From contig NZ_CP108364.1 of assembly GCF_035946055.1 (NCBI RefSeq), forward strand, positions 6,510,001 through 6,574,000: a stretch of DNA of 64,000 bases. The letters are read 5' to 3'. The translations under genes were made by a program, and so were the position numbers. This DNA is from Streptomyces sp. NBC_01341. Lineage in GTDB: Bacteria > Actinomycetota > Actinomycetes > Streptomycetales > Streptomycetaceae. The notes under the pieces were generated by a model, which was not told the DNA's origin, ran no database searches, and worked only from the letters and a program-made list of their open reading frames with translations. Shown one piece after another: positions 25,810-34,240 of this stretch; position 1 is the first letter of the stretch, and each line of letters opens with the position of its first letter.

Positions 25810-25860
25810 CGTAGTACGGTGAATCTCGTAGTACGGTGAATCTCGTAGTACGGTGAATCT
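25810..25860. repeat. Three perfect 17-bp tandem repeats upstream of the old yellow enzyme gene
   Basis: The unit CGTAGTACGGTGAATCT occurs three times without a mismatch (25810, 25827, 25844) and runs into CGTACGAAGG. The array ends 69 bases before the GTG at 25930, in an otherwise AT-richer promoter region. Each unit contains TACGGT, identical to the -10 hexamer seen at 19546. Likely a multi-site operator or promoter array. Confidence 0.9.
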
Positions 25861-25929
25861 CGTACGAAGGGGCGGGCCCGGTGCGCCCCCGGCCGCCCCC
25901 CGTCGCGTCCCGATGAATCGGAGCCCCCC

Positions 25930-27030
25930 GTGAGCGCACTCTTCGAGCCCTACACCCTCAGGTCGCTGACCGTCCCCAACCGTGTCTGGATGGCTCCCAT
26001 GTGCCAGTACAGCGCGGAGGCGTCCGGGCCGGACGCCGGCACGGTCAACGACTGGCACTTCGCCCATTACGCGGCGCGCGCGGTGGGCGGCACCGGCCTC
26101 GTCCTGACGGAGGCCACCGCCATCAGCCCCGAGGGCAGGATCAGCCCCGCCGACCTCGGCATCTGGAACGACCGGCAGGTGGAGGCGTTCCGGCGCGTCA
26201 CCGACTTCCTCCGAAGCCAGGGGACGGTCCCCGGCATCCAGCTCGCGCATGCCGGACGGAAGGCTTCGACCGATCTGCCCTGGCGCGGCGGAACTCCCAT
26301 CGGGGCGGGCGAGCCCGGAGGCTGGCAGACGGTCGCCCCGAGTCCCCTGGCGTACGACGAGGGTGACCCCGCACCCGCCGAGCTGACCGTCGACGACATC
26401 AAGAAGATCGTCGACGACTTCGCGGAGGCCGCCCGCCGCGCACTCGCCGCCGGCTTCCAGGTCGCCGAGGTCCACGGTGCGCACGGCTACCTCATCGGTC
26501 AGTTCCTGTCCCCGCACAGCAACCGCCGCACCGGCTCCTACGGCGGCTCCTTCGAGAACCGCACGCGGCTCGCGCTCGAGGTCGTCGACGCGGTGCGAGC
26601 GGTGTGGCCCGAGGAGCTCCCGCTGTTCTTCCGGATCTCCGCCACCGACTGGCTGACCGAGAACGCGGACGACACGCGCGAGGGCTGGACCGCCGACGAG
26701 ACCGTCCGCTTCGCCCGACTGCTGCTCGCGCACGGTGTCGACCTGATGGACGTCTCCACCGGCGGACTGGCGCCGAACGCCCAAATCCCCCTGGAGCCCG
26801 GCTATCAGGTGCCGTTCGCCGAGCGGGTGCGCACCGAGACCGGCCTCCCGGTCGCGGCAGTGGGACTGATCACCGACGCCGTACAGGCCGAGAAGGTCCT
26901 TGCCGACGGCGGCGCGGACGCGGTCCTGCTCGGCCGTGCACTGCTGCGTGACCCCTACTTCGCCCGCCGGGCGGCGCGGGAGCTCGGCGGCGAGGTCCGG
27001 ACACCCGATCAGTACGGCCGGGCGGTGTGA
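25930..27030 (+). CDS. NADH:flavin oxidoreductase, old yellow enzyme YqjM type
   Basis: A 366-residue FMN-dependent ene-reductase of the OYE (YqjM) class. The barrel opens FEPYTLRSLTVPNRVWMAPMCQYSA, where the Cys matches the FMN-modulating Cys of YqjM. The substrate-binding pair is in EVHGAHGYLIGQFLSPHSN, and the FMN phosphate-binding loop is near ADAVLLGRALLRDP. It reduces activated C=C bonds of enals, enones or xenobiotics with NAD(P)H. The GTG start lies 69 bases after the tandem repeats; the methyltransferase follows 28 bases downstream. Confidence 0.93.
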   Translation: MSALFEPYTLRSLTVPNRVWMAPMCQYSAEASGPDAGTVNDWHFAHYAARAVGGTGLVLTEATAISPEGRISPADLGIWNDRQVEAFRRVTDFLRSQGTVPGIQLAHAGRKASTDLPWRGGTPIGAGEPGGWQTVAPSPLAYDEGDPAPAELTVDDIKKIVDDFAEAARRALAAGFQVAEVHGAHGYLIGQFLSPHSNRRTGSYGGSFENRTRLALEVVDAVRAVWPEELPLFFRISATDWLTENADDTREGWTADETVRFARLLLAHGVDLMDVSTGGLAPNAQIPLEPGYQVPFAERVRTETGLPVAAVGLITDAVQAEKVLADGGADAVLLGRALLRDPYFARRAARELGGEVRTPDQYGRAV

Positions 27031-27058
27031 CGCCACTCCTGTCGGTACGCTGACCGCG

Positions 27059-27790
27059 ATGTCCACTCCGCAGGGCCCCACGCTCCGCGAACTGGCCGTA
27101 CAGGCGCTCTCCTCGACGATGCGCGGATACGACCTGCTCGCCCCGAAGTTCGACCTGACGCCGTACCGCACCCCGGACCGGGTCCTCGACGCCGTTGCCG
27201 AGGCGGTGCGGCCCCTGGGGCCCTTCAGCAGCGGCCTCGACGTCTGCTGCGGCACCGGCGCCGGGGTTGGCGTGCTGCGCGGTCTGTGTACGGAGCGCGT
27301 CACCGGCGTCGACTTCAGCGCGGGCATGCTCGCCGTGGCCAGGCACTCGCACCCGGCCGACCGCGGCGGCCCGGACGTGGGATGGGTGAGGGCGGACGCA
27401 CGGGCCCTGCCGTTCCGGCCGGTCTTCGACCTGGCGCTGAGTCTCGGGGCGTTCGGGCACTTCCTGCCGTCGGAGCGCCCCGGGCTGTTCGCCCAGGTGC
27501 GCGCGTCCCTGAGGCCGGGCGGCCTGTTCGCCTTCCCGGTGGGCGCGCCGCCCGCCGTCGGTTCCCGGGCCTACTGGTCGTTGCTCGGCTTCGACTCCGC
27601 CATGAGGGTGCGCAACGCGCTCGTGCGCCCCCGATTCATCATGTACTACCGCACGTTTCCGTTGCCGGGTGTCCTGGCCGATCTCGGACGCGCCGGCTTC
27701 GGGACCCGTCTCCTGCCGCTGGAGACCCTCGGCCGGAGGCAGGACGGAAGCCCGCGTGCCCGCCTCGTGGTGGCAGCGGTCCCGGAATGA
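27059..27790 (+). CDS. Class I SAM-dependent methyltransferase
   Basis: A 243-residue Rossmann methyltransferase. Motif I is GLDVCCGTGAGVGVL (residues about 58-72), motif II the acidic VTGVDFSAGMLAVAR, and the motif IV/V regions are VRADARALPF and FDLALSLGAFGHF. The C-terminal part is adapted to an unknown acceptor. It starts 28 bases after the OYE gene and ends about 50 bases before the ArsR gene, so the three probably form one functional unit. The substrate is unknown. Confidence 0.88.
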   Translation: MSTPQGPTLRELAVQALSSTMRGYDLLAPKFDLTPYRTPDRVLDAVAEAVRPLGPFSSGLDVCCGTGAGVGVLRGLCTERVTGVDFSAGMLAVARHSHPADRGGPDVGWVRADARALPFRPVFDLALSLGAFGHFLPSERPGLFAQVRASLRPGGLFAFPVGAPPAVGSRAYWSLLGFDSAMRVRNALVRPRFIMYYRTFPLPGVLADLGRAGFGTRLLPLETLGRRQDGSPRARLVVAAVPE

Positions 27791-27799
27791 AATTTCGAT

Positions 27800-27832
27800 G
27801 ACTCTCGTACAATGGAGTCCCCCGTACGAAGT
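27800..27832. promoter_or_regulatory. Operator-like region ahead of the ArsR gene
   Basis: GACTCTCGTAC is followed by AATGGAGTC (a GACTC/GAGTC inverted repeat) and by CCCGTACGAAG. The segment shares GAnTCTCGTA and CGTACGAAG with the OYE upstream repeats (GAATCTCGTA three times, then CGTACGAAGG). A common regulator, most simply the ArsR protein encoded next, is inferred. Confidence 0.5.
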
Positions 27833-27841
27833 GGAGCCGTC

Positions 27842-28189
27842 GTGACGTCGAACGCCGCTCGCGTGCTCGTCCACCCCTCACGCGAGGAGATCCGTGTCGA
27901 GGGAGTACTCCACGCGCTCTCCGACCCGGTCAGGCTGAGGATCGTGCGCCAGCTCGCGGGGGCGGTCGACGAACTGGCCTGCTCCCGCTTCGACCTCCCG
28001 GTGTCCAAGTCCACCACCACGCACCACTTCCGGGTGCTCCGCGAGAGCGGCGTCATCAGTCAGTTCTACCGCGGCACGGCCAAGCTGAACTGTGTGCGGG
28101 CGGAAGACCTGGACGCCCTGTTCCCCGGGCTGCTCGACAGCGTCCTCGGTGCGGCCGCCCTCCAGGCCGAGCGCCACGGCGAGAGCTGA
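27842..28189 (+). CDS. ArsR family transcriptional regulator
   Basis: A 115-residue winged-helix repressor. The HTH core is LSDPVRLRIVRQLAG, then the recognition region VSKSTTTHHFRVLRESGVI, then the wing ISQFYRGTAKLNCVR. Cysteines are sparse and no CxC motif is present, so metal sensing is not indicated. The GTG at 27842 follows a GGAG element by about 5 bases; ATG 27812 is in frame but lies within the operator-like segment. It probably controls itself and the OYE-methyltransferase genes. Confidence 0.85.
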   Translation: MTSNAARVLVHPSREEIRVEGVLHALSDPVRLRIVRQLAGAVDELACSRFDLPVSKSTTTHHFRVLRESGVISQFYRGTAKLNCVRAEDLDALFPGLLDSVLGAAALQAERHGES

Positions 28190-28216
28190 GCCGCCGGCCC
28201 GCCCTCCCCGCACCGC

Positions 28217-28882
28217 TCAGGTCATCAGCGCACGCATGCGCTCCACCTCGACGGTCTGCTGAGCCACGACATCGTTGGCCATCTCTTCCACCAGTACGTT
28301 GTTGCCGTCCGTGAGGGCTTCGGTGGCCATCGTGACCGCACCCTGATGGTGAGTGATCATCAGCTTCAGGAAGAGCGTGTCGAACGCCTCGCCCCGCGCC
28401 GCGCGCAGGTCCGCCAGTTGGGTCTCGGTCGCCATCCCCGGCATCGGGGAATGCTCGTGGGTCTCCTCCCTGCCCTCGACGCCGTTGTTCTTCAGCCACC
28501 CCTCCATGGCGGCGATCTCCGGCTTCTGAGCGGCGGATATGCGCTGTGCGAGCCGTTCGACCGAGCCCGACCGGGCCCGGTCCGGGACGAGTGCGGTGAG
28601 CACCAGTGCCTGCCGGTGATGCTCGATCATCATCCGCGCGTACCGGATGTCGGCGGAGTTGGGGGTGTCGTCCCCGGCGGCCTCGGCCGCCTCGTCGGGC
28701 GACAGCGTCCGGGCCGGCTCACCCGGCTTTCCGGGAGCGATGACCGAAGGGCCCCCGTCCGCCGCTGACTTCGTCGCGCCGTCACCGCCGTCTGCTTCGC
28801 AGCCGCTCGTGAGCAGCGCGGCCGAGAGGGCGGCCACCAGGACGACAGAGCGCAGGCGTGACGTCCGACGGGATATCAGCAC
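28217..28882 (-). CDS. DUF305 domain lipoprotein
   Basis: A 221-residue secreted protein with a basic start, a hydrophobic signal (LRSVVLVAALSAALLTSGC) and a lipobox Cys at about residue 28. The DUF305 domain shows its two signature helices, YARMMIEHHRQA and LKLMITHHQGAV, four-helix ferritin-like segments with paired His that may bind metal. The middle PMPGMATETQ Met-rich piece is typical and hints at copper. GTG 28882 follows GGAGG by 6 bases. It diverges from the LVIVD gene, a pairing often seen in Streptomyces. Confidence 0.88.
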   Translation of the reverse strand: MLISRRTSRLRSVVLVAALSAALLTSGCEADGGDGATKSAADGGPSVIAPGKPGEPARTLSPDEAAEAAGDDTPNSADIRYARMMIEHHRQALVLTALVPDRARSGSVERLAQRISAAQKPEIAAMEGWLKNNGVEGREETHEHSPMPGMATETQLADLRAARGEAFDTLFLKLMITHHQGAVTMATEALTDGNNVLVEEMANDVVAQQTVEVERMRALMT

Positions 28883-29057
28883 AACTACCTCCAGGGGCAC
28901 TTGGGTGTATTGCAGACCGTCCTAACACCTTCCACAGGCCGTTGATCAAAAACTTTCATTACGTCTGTGTTGCCATCTGTTGGTGTGTACATGAGAGGGA
29001 CGATACTGCCGGGGTCCATGAACCGTTCCTCGACGAACGGATACAAGGGAGGACGCA

Positions 29058-30548
29058 GTGACCTCGTTGCACACCACAAGCGTGCGGCGCAGACGTCTGG
29101 GTGTGGCGGCAGCCGCGGCCGGGCTCTTCGCCACTCTGCTGACAGCCGGGCCCGCCGCGGCCACGCCGGACCCGGGCGATACCGCCACCACCCGCGGCGG
29201 TGTCTCCGTGAGTGAGCAGGCCGAAGCCAGGGCCGCCATCAAGAGCGGCGACATACCCGGCGTGGACGAGATAGTCCACAGCGACAACATCGAGCACCTC
29301 ACCAACATCCCCAAGGACGCGCTCCAGGGGCTCAACACGGACCTGGCGTTCCAGGGCAGGTACGCCTACGCCGGGAACTACGACGGCTTCCGCATCTTCG
29401 ACATCAGCAACCCGAAGCAGCCCAGGACCGTCGCACAGGTCCTGTGCCCGGGCTCCCAGAACGACATCTCCGTCTCGGGCAACCTGCTGTTCCTGTCGAC
29501 CGACTCCTCGCGCAGCGACAACTCGTGCACCAGCACCACCCAGCCAGCCACGGAGAAGTCGTCCTGGGAGGGCATGAAGGTCTTCGACATCAGCGACAAG
29601 CGCAACCCGAAGTACGTCGCCGCGGTCGAGACGGCGTGCGGTTCGCACACCCACACGATCATTCCCGAGCGGAAGGACGTGTACGTCTACGTCTCCTCCT
29701 ACTCGCCGAACGCGACCTTCCCGGACTGCCAGCCGCCGCACGACGGGATCTCCGTCATCAAGGTGCCGCGCAAGGCCCCCGGGAACGCCCGCATCGTGTC
29801 CTTCCCCGTCCTCTTCCCGGACGGCGGCAACCCGGGAGCGCCGGACAACCCGGGCGTGTCCAAGACCACGGGCTGCCACGACATCACCGTCCTGCCGTCG
29901 AAGGACCTCGCCGCGGGCGCCTGCATGGGTGACGGCCTGCTGTTCTCCATCAAGGATCCGGAGAACCCGAAGATCATCGACCGGGTCCAGGACAACGTGA
30001 ACTTCGCGTTCTGGCACTCCGCCAGCTTCAACCAGGACGCCGACAAGGTCGTGTTCACGGACGAGCTCGGCGGGGGTGGCGCCGCCACCTGCAACGACGA
30101 GATCGGTCCGAACCGGGGTGCGGACGGGATCTACGACATCACCGGCAAGGGGGACAAGCGCAAGCTGGTCTTCCGGAGCTACTTCAAGATCGACCGCCCC
30201 CAGGCCGACACGGAGGTCTGCGTCGCCCACAACGGGTCGCTCATCCCGGTGAAGGGCCGTGACCTGATGGTCCAGGCCTGGTACCAGGGCGGGATCTCCG
30301 TGTGGGACTTCACCGACTCCTCGAAGCCGAAGGAGATCGCGTACTTCGAGCGCGGCCCCGTGTCCACGGAGGCCGTCACCACCGCGGGCCCCTGGTCCGC
30401 TTACTACTACAACGGCTACATCTACTCCAACGACATCGCCAAGGGCTTCGACGTCCTGAAGCTCGACGACCGGCGGACGGACCCGGCCAAGCGGGTGCGC
30501 CTGCCCGAGCTCAACGTGCAGACGCAGCCGGAGTACTTCCGTCACTGA
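29058..30548 (+). CDS. Secreted LVIVD-repeat beta-propeller protein
   Basis: A 496-residue exported protein. The signal peptide contains RRRRLG followed by VAAAAAGLFATLLTA and an AAA-type cleavage near residue 36; the arginines allow Tat export. The mature part has LVIVD-like blades (FDISNPKQPRTVAQV, FDISDKRNPKYVAAV, FTDSSKPKEIAYF). Several conserved Cys and His residues (CGSHTHTI, TGCHDITV, CVAHNGS) could bind metal or form disulfides. The GTG at 29058 follows GGAGG by about 6 bases. Function unknown; a strong terminator follows. Confidence 0.88.
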   Translation: MTSLHTTSVRRRRLGVAAAAAGLFATLLTAGPAAATPDPGDTATTRGGVSVSEQAEARAAIKSGDIPGVDEIVHSDNIEHLTNIPKDALQGLNTDLAFQGRYAYAGNYDGFRIFDISNPKQPRTVAQVLCPGSQNDISVSGNLLFLSTDSSRSDNSCTSTTQPATEKSSWEGMKVFDISDKRNPKYVAAVETACGSHTHTIIPERKDVYVYVSSYSPNATFPDCQPPHDGISVIKVPRKAPGNARIVSFPVLFPDGGNPGAPDNPGVSKTTGCHDITVLPSKDLAAGACMGDGLLFSIKDPENPKIIDRVQDNVNFAFWHSASFNQDADKVVFTDELGGGGAATCNDEIGPNRGADGIYDITGKGDKRKLVFRSYFKIDRPQADTEVCVAHNGSLIPVKGRDLMVQAWYQGGISVWDFTDSSKPKEIAYFERGPVSTEAVTTAGPWSAYYYNGYIYSNDIAKGFDVLKLDDRRTDPAKRVRLPELNVQTQPEYFRH

Positions 30549-30581
30549 CCGACCCGCTCCACCCACAGGTGAGAACGACTG

Positions 30582-30610
30582 CCCCGCCGGACGGTCTCCG
30601 TCCGGCGGGG
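30582..30610 (+). terminator. Terminator of the LVIVD gene
   Basis: A perfect 13-bp stem (CCCCGCCGGACGG with CCGTCCGGCGGGG) and a 3-base loop TCT, 34 bases after the stop codon. Confidence 0.85.
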
Positions 30611-30722
30611 CACGTTCGTCTCATTGACCGGTGGACGTCGCGGGGACATGCTGTACCCCTGATTCCGGCGACGCGGGGGATCGCCGGAATCAGCCGCGGG
30701 CGGGCCCGGGCCCGCCCGGACG

Positions 30723-30902
30723 TCAGGCGGCCGGCCGCACGCTCGTACCCGCGGCGGCGGCCCACTCCACGAGAAGGCGCTGGTACTCGGTCTCGTCGTC
30801 CGGAGACAGCAGTCCCCCCGAGCGCTGCCACAGGTCACGGATCGCTTCGTTGACCACAGAGGCGGGGCGCACGCGGGCGGACGTGTTCGGATACGGGGAC
30901 AT
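30723..30902 (-). CDS. Small hypothetical protein
   Basis: A 59-residue soluble protein rich in charged residues, with a helical core (SVVNEAIRDLWQRSGG, then SPDDETEYQRLLVEWAAAAG). The high coding bias and lack of shadowing on the opposite strand support a real gene. Starts at ATG 30902 or GTG 30908 are possible and the ribosome site is weak. It resembles small Streptomyces proteins of unknown function; no partner is evident. Confidence 0.6.
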   Translation of the reverse strand: MSPYPNTSARVRPASVVNEAIRDLWQRSGGLLSPDDETEYQRLLVEWAAAAGTSVRPAA

Positions 30903-30981
30903 GCTCACCAGGTTAGGCCCCGTCAGAGCCCCGGACCCCCTCGCGGACAGGGATATCCCTCACACCTCCTGACGGAATCCT

Positions 30982-31707
30982 TCACGAACCGCGGGTATCG
31001 CGGCCCTCTTCCGTGACGTCCGTCAAGCCGAGCGCCCGGAGTCCGCCGGGCCGCTCCGCCACGGGGAGGTGGTCGACGAAGCGCACCTCGCAGCCGATCC
31101 CCGCCGCCCCCGCGTCAGCGTGCCGGTCGTCACCGACCATGACCACGTCCACCGGGTCGCGCCCCAGCAGCGTGCACGCCGTGCGGAACAGGCGGGGATC
31201 CGGCTTCTGGACGCCGTGTTCGTAGGACAGCACGTAGACGTCGATCAGCCCGTCCAGGCCGTGCGCCCTGAAGACAGGGCGCAGATCCCAGCCGATGTTG
31301 CTCACGACACCGATCGGAACCCCGTCGGCGCGCAGTCCGCGCAGCACCTCCTCCGCGTCGGGATACGGCTGCCAGGCGGCGGGATCCATGTGGCGCTCGT
31401 ACAGCGCGTCGCAGAGGCCGGGATCCGGCAGACCCGCCTGCCGTGCCAGGCCCGTGTACGCCTCCCTGTGGTGTCGCGCGCTGCTGTCGCGAACGGCATA
31501 GGCGGACGCCAGTTCGGGCGGGATCCGCTCGGGGGACGGGCCCCCGGGCAGTGCGCCGGCGGCCGTCAGCCGCTGTGCGTACCCCTCGAAGTCGGCCTCG
31601 TCCAGGACCGTACCCGTGCTGTCCAGGGCTGCCCGCAGCCACGAGGTGACGGGCTCGATCCTGAAGAGGGTTCCGGAGAAGTCGAAAAGTGCGCCCTTGA
31701 TCTGCAT
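30982..31707 (-). CDS. HAD family hydrolase
   Basis: A 241-residue HAD phosphatase-like protein. Motif I is GALFDFSGTLFRIE (residues 4-17), in which the general-acid second Asp of DxDGT is replaced by Ser (DFSGT), a change seen in some phosphonatase-like or inactive members. Motif II is GVVSNIGWD, the lysine region HGVQKPDPRLF, and the acidic motif VMVGDDRHADAGAAG. It starts 7 bases after the PAP2 gene's stop, so it is the last gene of a four-gene run. Confidence 0.87.
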   Translation of the reverse strand: MQIKGALFDFSGTLFRIEPVTSWLRAALDSTGTVLDEADFEGYAQRLTAAGALPGGPSPERIPPELASAYAVRDSSARHHREAYTGLARQAGLPDPGLCDALYERHMDPAAWQPYPDAEEVLRGLRADGVPIGVVSNIGWDLRPVFRAHGLDGLIDVYVLSYEHGVQKPDPRLFRTACTLLGRDPVDVVMVGDDRHADAGAAGIGCEVRFVDHLPVAERPGGLRALGLTDVTEEGRDTRGS

Positions 31708-31714
31708 GGCCCGA

Positions 31715-32422
31715 TCATCGCCGCCCCGCAACCGGCCTACAAGGGCGGCTGCGCGTCGACGGTGACCCGCCGGTGCGGCGGGTGTACGCGGCCACGGAGA
31801 GCGCGCACACGGCCCCGCCCAGGAGCGCTCCGCCCAGAACGTCGCTCGGCCAGTGCACGCCCAGGTAGAGGCGTGTCAGTGCCACGCCGGTCACCGACAC
31901 CACGGCGAGGGCGAGCGAGCCCCACCACAGCGGAGGCTGAGCGCCGTGGAGGCGGAGCAGCCACAGGAGGAGCCCGCACGTCACCGCCGCGGTCATCACG
32001 TGACCCGAGGGGAAGGCGGCGTAGTTCGCCGAGTCCACCGGATCGGGCCACCGGGGGCGTTCCCGCCCCACGAGGGCCTTGAGCCCCTGCTGCACGAGTG
32101 TGGTGACGGCGCTCGTCACGGCCACCCACACCGCGAGCAGCCGCGCTCCACGCCACCACAGGGTGACCACGGCGACGGCCGTCAGCGCACGCATCGTCCA
32201 GGGGTCCCACACCCAGTCCGTCAGTACGCGGTTGACGTGGACCAGCACCGGTTCTCCCACCGCATCGCGGTGCAGCGCCTCCGCGACCGAACCGTCCGCG
32301 GAGATCAGCGGCGGCCAGCGCACCGCGACCAGAGACAGCAGTACGACGGAGAGGACGGCACAGGCGAGGCCCGTGACGAGGAAGGGGAGACCGGTACGCG
32401 CGGAGCGTGAGGGGGAGTGCAT
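31715..32422 (-). CDS. PAP2 family phosphatase (membrane)
   Basis: A 235-residue integral membrane lipid-phosphatase-like protein with about six helices. All three catalytic motifs are present: KALVGRERPRWPD, PSGH and TRLYLGVHWPSD. It would dephosphorylate a lipid such as undecaprenyl pyrophosphate or phosphatidate on the outer face. It lies 34 bases after the M56 gene, on the same strand, and just before the HAD gene. Confidence 0.92.
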   Translation of the reverse strand: MHSPSRSARTGLPFLVTGLACAVLSVVLLSLVAVRWPPLISADGSVAEALHRDAVGEPVLVHVNRVLTDWVWDPWTMRALTAVAVVTLWWRGARLLAVWVAVTSAVTTLVQQGLKALVGRERPRWPDPVDSANYAAFPSGHVMTAAVTCGLLLWLLRLHGAQPPLWWGSLALAVVSVTGVALTRLYLGVHWPSDVLGGALLGGAVCALSVAAYTRRTGGSPSTRSRPCRPVAGRR

Positions 32423-32456
32423 GGGGACGATCCTCGCGGACGGGGCGAGCGCCCGG

Positions 32457-33392
32457 CTATCCCAGTGCGCTGAGTCCCGGCACGAAGGCCACCAGCAGCG
32501 GTACGACCGGCACCAGCGCGGCCGCCGCCGTCAGGCGCAGCCGATGTCCCGCGGTGAGCCGCTTCGTCGGCGCGAGCAAGCGGTCGACCCGCAACGGCAC
32601 ATGGGCGCCGGATGCCGGGCCGGGCCCGAACACCCCCCGGTCCTCGTTCAGTTCCACCAGGGCGAGCGCGATGGTCAGTCGCCCGAAACGTCGTGACGCC
32701 ACGTCGTCCGCCGCCAGCTCGACGAGGCGGTGCATCTCGTCGCGGAACGCCGCGAAGACCGGGATCTGCGGAAATCCGTTCGCCAGGGCGCCCGAGCAGT
32801 GCAGCAGCCAGTCGTGCCGGGCCTGGGCGTGTCCCTGTTCGTGAGCCAGTACGGCATCCAGCTGACGGCCTTTCAGCCGGTCGAGTGCCGCTGTGGTGAC
32901 GACCAGTTGAGGAGCCGAACCGGGCAGCCACCACGCGTCCGGGCGTTCCCCCTCCAGGACCACGAGGCGTCCGCCGTCGGGCTCCTCGCCCGGCATGAGC
33001 GGGGAGCGCGCCAGCAGTTCGGTGCGCCGCTGCCGACGCCGGCGGCCGGCCCGGTGGATCTCCCGCACGAGCATCGCGCCGCTCCACGCGCCGCCCAGGG
33101 CCAGCACCACGGCGATGACCGCGGACCACGGCCCGTACGCGCCGAGGGCGTATGCCTCGACCACGCCGTGCGGGGCGGGTGCGAAGACGTGGCCCCGGAC
33201 CGCCTGCCAGGCGGCTGCCGCGCTGAAGGTCATGGAGAGGGCGAACGACAGCAGGACAGCCGCCACGACGCACTGCCAGACCCAGAGGGCGACGACGGGC
33301 TCACGGTCCGGCCACCGGGCCTTCGCCATCAGGCCCGGGGCCGCGACGGCGGCCAGCGCACCGAGCAGCAGCAGGGTCAGGGAGACCAACAT
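32457..33392 (-). CDS. M56 family metallopeptidase (BlaR1-like peptidase domain)
   Basis: A 311-residue membrane protease. Two or three helices come first (MLVSLTLLLLGALAAVAAPG and two more before residue 110). The zinc motif is HEQGH at residues 184-188 within VLAHEQGHAQARHDWLL, and the third-ligand Glu region is LVELAADDVASRR. A C-terminal helix pair anchors the end. No sensor domain is attached. M56 genes are usually beside a BlaI-type repressor gene, their cleavage target; none is visible here. Confidence 0.92.
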   Translation of the reverse strand: MLVSLTLLLLGALAAVAAPGLMAKARWPDREPVVALWVWQCVVAAVLLSFALSMTFSAAAAWQAVRGHVFAPAPHGVVEAYALGAYGPWSAVIAVVLALGGAWSGAMLVREIHRAGRRRRQRRTELLARSPLMPGEEPDGGRLVVLEGERPDAWWLPGSAPQLVVTTAALDRLKGRQLDAVLAHEQGHAQARHDWLLHCSGALANGFPQIPVFAAFRDEMHRLVELAADDVASRRFGRLTIALALVELNEDRGVFGPGPASGAHVPLRVDRLLAPTKRLTAGHRLRLTAAAALVPVVPLLVAFVPGLSALG

Positions 33393-33479
33393 GGGCGTCA
33401 GCCTATGAGTGCCGCCGTGTGCCGCGGTATGGCCGTGCGCGTCAAGTGACGTACGCCACGGTGTGGGACGTCCGCCGTC

Positions 33480-34061
33480 TCAGAGTGTGAGCAGCATGGC
33501 GAACATGGCCATCGCCATGGTCAGCCTGCAGGCGAGTGCCAGCTCCGGCCGCGCACCCCAGCTGACACCCACCGTCCCGCCGTCCGGCACGGCCACGGGT
33601 GCGGACGCCGGTATGAGCCGTCCCGCCGAGCGCAGGACGTAGGCCGCGTAGTAGACGAGCAGCACTCCCGTCAGGACGGGGACGCCTCCGGCGGCGCCGG
33701 CACCGTGGCCCGAGTGACCCCCGACCGTGTGCGCCGATGACGGAATCATCGCGACGGACATGTAGACCATGGCCAGCGAGCCCACCAGATGGTGCAGATG
33801 ATGTCCTCCGGCACGGGCGTACGCGAGCGCGCGCAGGGCCGACGCGCCGAACGTCACGGCGTACACGGCCCACATCCAGTCCGGGAGGGTGAACAGGGCC
33901 GCGGGCACCGCCATCGCGGCCATGCCGAAACCCATCAGCGCCTCGGCGCGCGCGGTGCTGCGCTCCCGCTCCGTACCGTCCCGGGCGCGCAGCAGGCAGT
34001 AGGCCCCCGTGAGCCCGCACAGCACCATGAGCAGCCAGCCGGACAGTGCCGGTCCGTGCAC
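33480..34061 (-). CDS. DUF5134 domain-containing membrane protein
   Basis: A 193-residue membrane protein with five or six helices and clusters of His and Met (AGGHHLHHLVGSLAMVYMSVAM, SAHTVGGHSGHGAG), the pattern of DUF5134. The histidines suggest metal contact but no role is established. It starts with GTG 34061 and precedes the M56 gene by 87 bases; DUF5134 and M56 genes are often neighbours in Streptomyces. Confidence 0.85.
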   Translation of the reverse strand: MHGPALSGWLLMVLCGLTGAYCLLRARDGTERERSTARAEALMGFGMAAMAVPAALFTLPDWMWAVYAVTFGASALRALAYARAGGHHLHHLVGSLAMVYMSVAMIPSSAHTVGGHSGHGAGAAGGVPVLTGVLLVYYAAYVLRSAGRLIPASAPVAVPDGGTVGVSWGARPELALACRLTMAMAMFAMLLTL

Positions 34062-34240
34062 AGCGCACCTCCCCCTACGGCGAACGACGCCGGTGTCGTC
34101 CCATCGATGCCCCGTCCGGACCGCTCCTACCGGGGCGCATTGAAGTACTGGGGGAGCGCGCCCGGGCCTTCGGGGGGCGGTCGGGGGGCGGGTTAGTCTC
34201 GGGAAGGCACAGTCGGCAGCGCCTCACCGGAGAAGAGCCC

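Noticed and set aside
25810..25860. OYE upstream repeats considered as CRISPR or phage attachment site
   Set aside because: No spacers lie between copies, no integrase or cas gene is present, and the second set of related motifs at the ArsR gene fits a regulatory role better.
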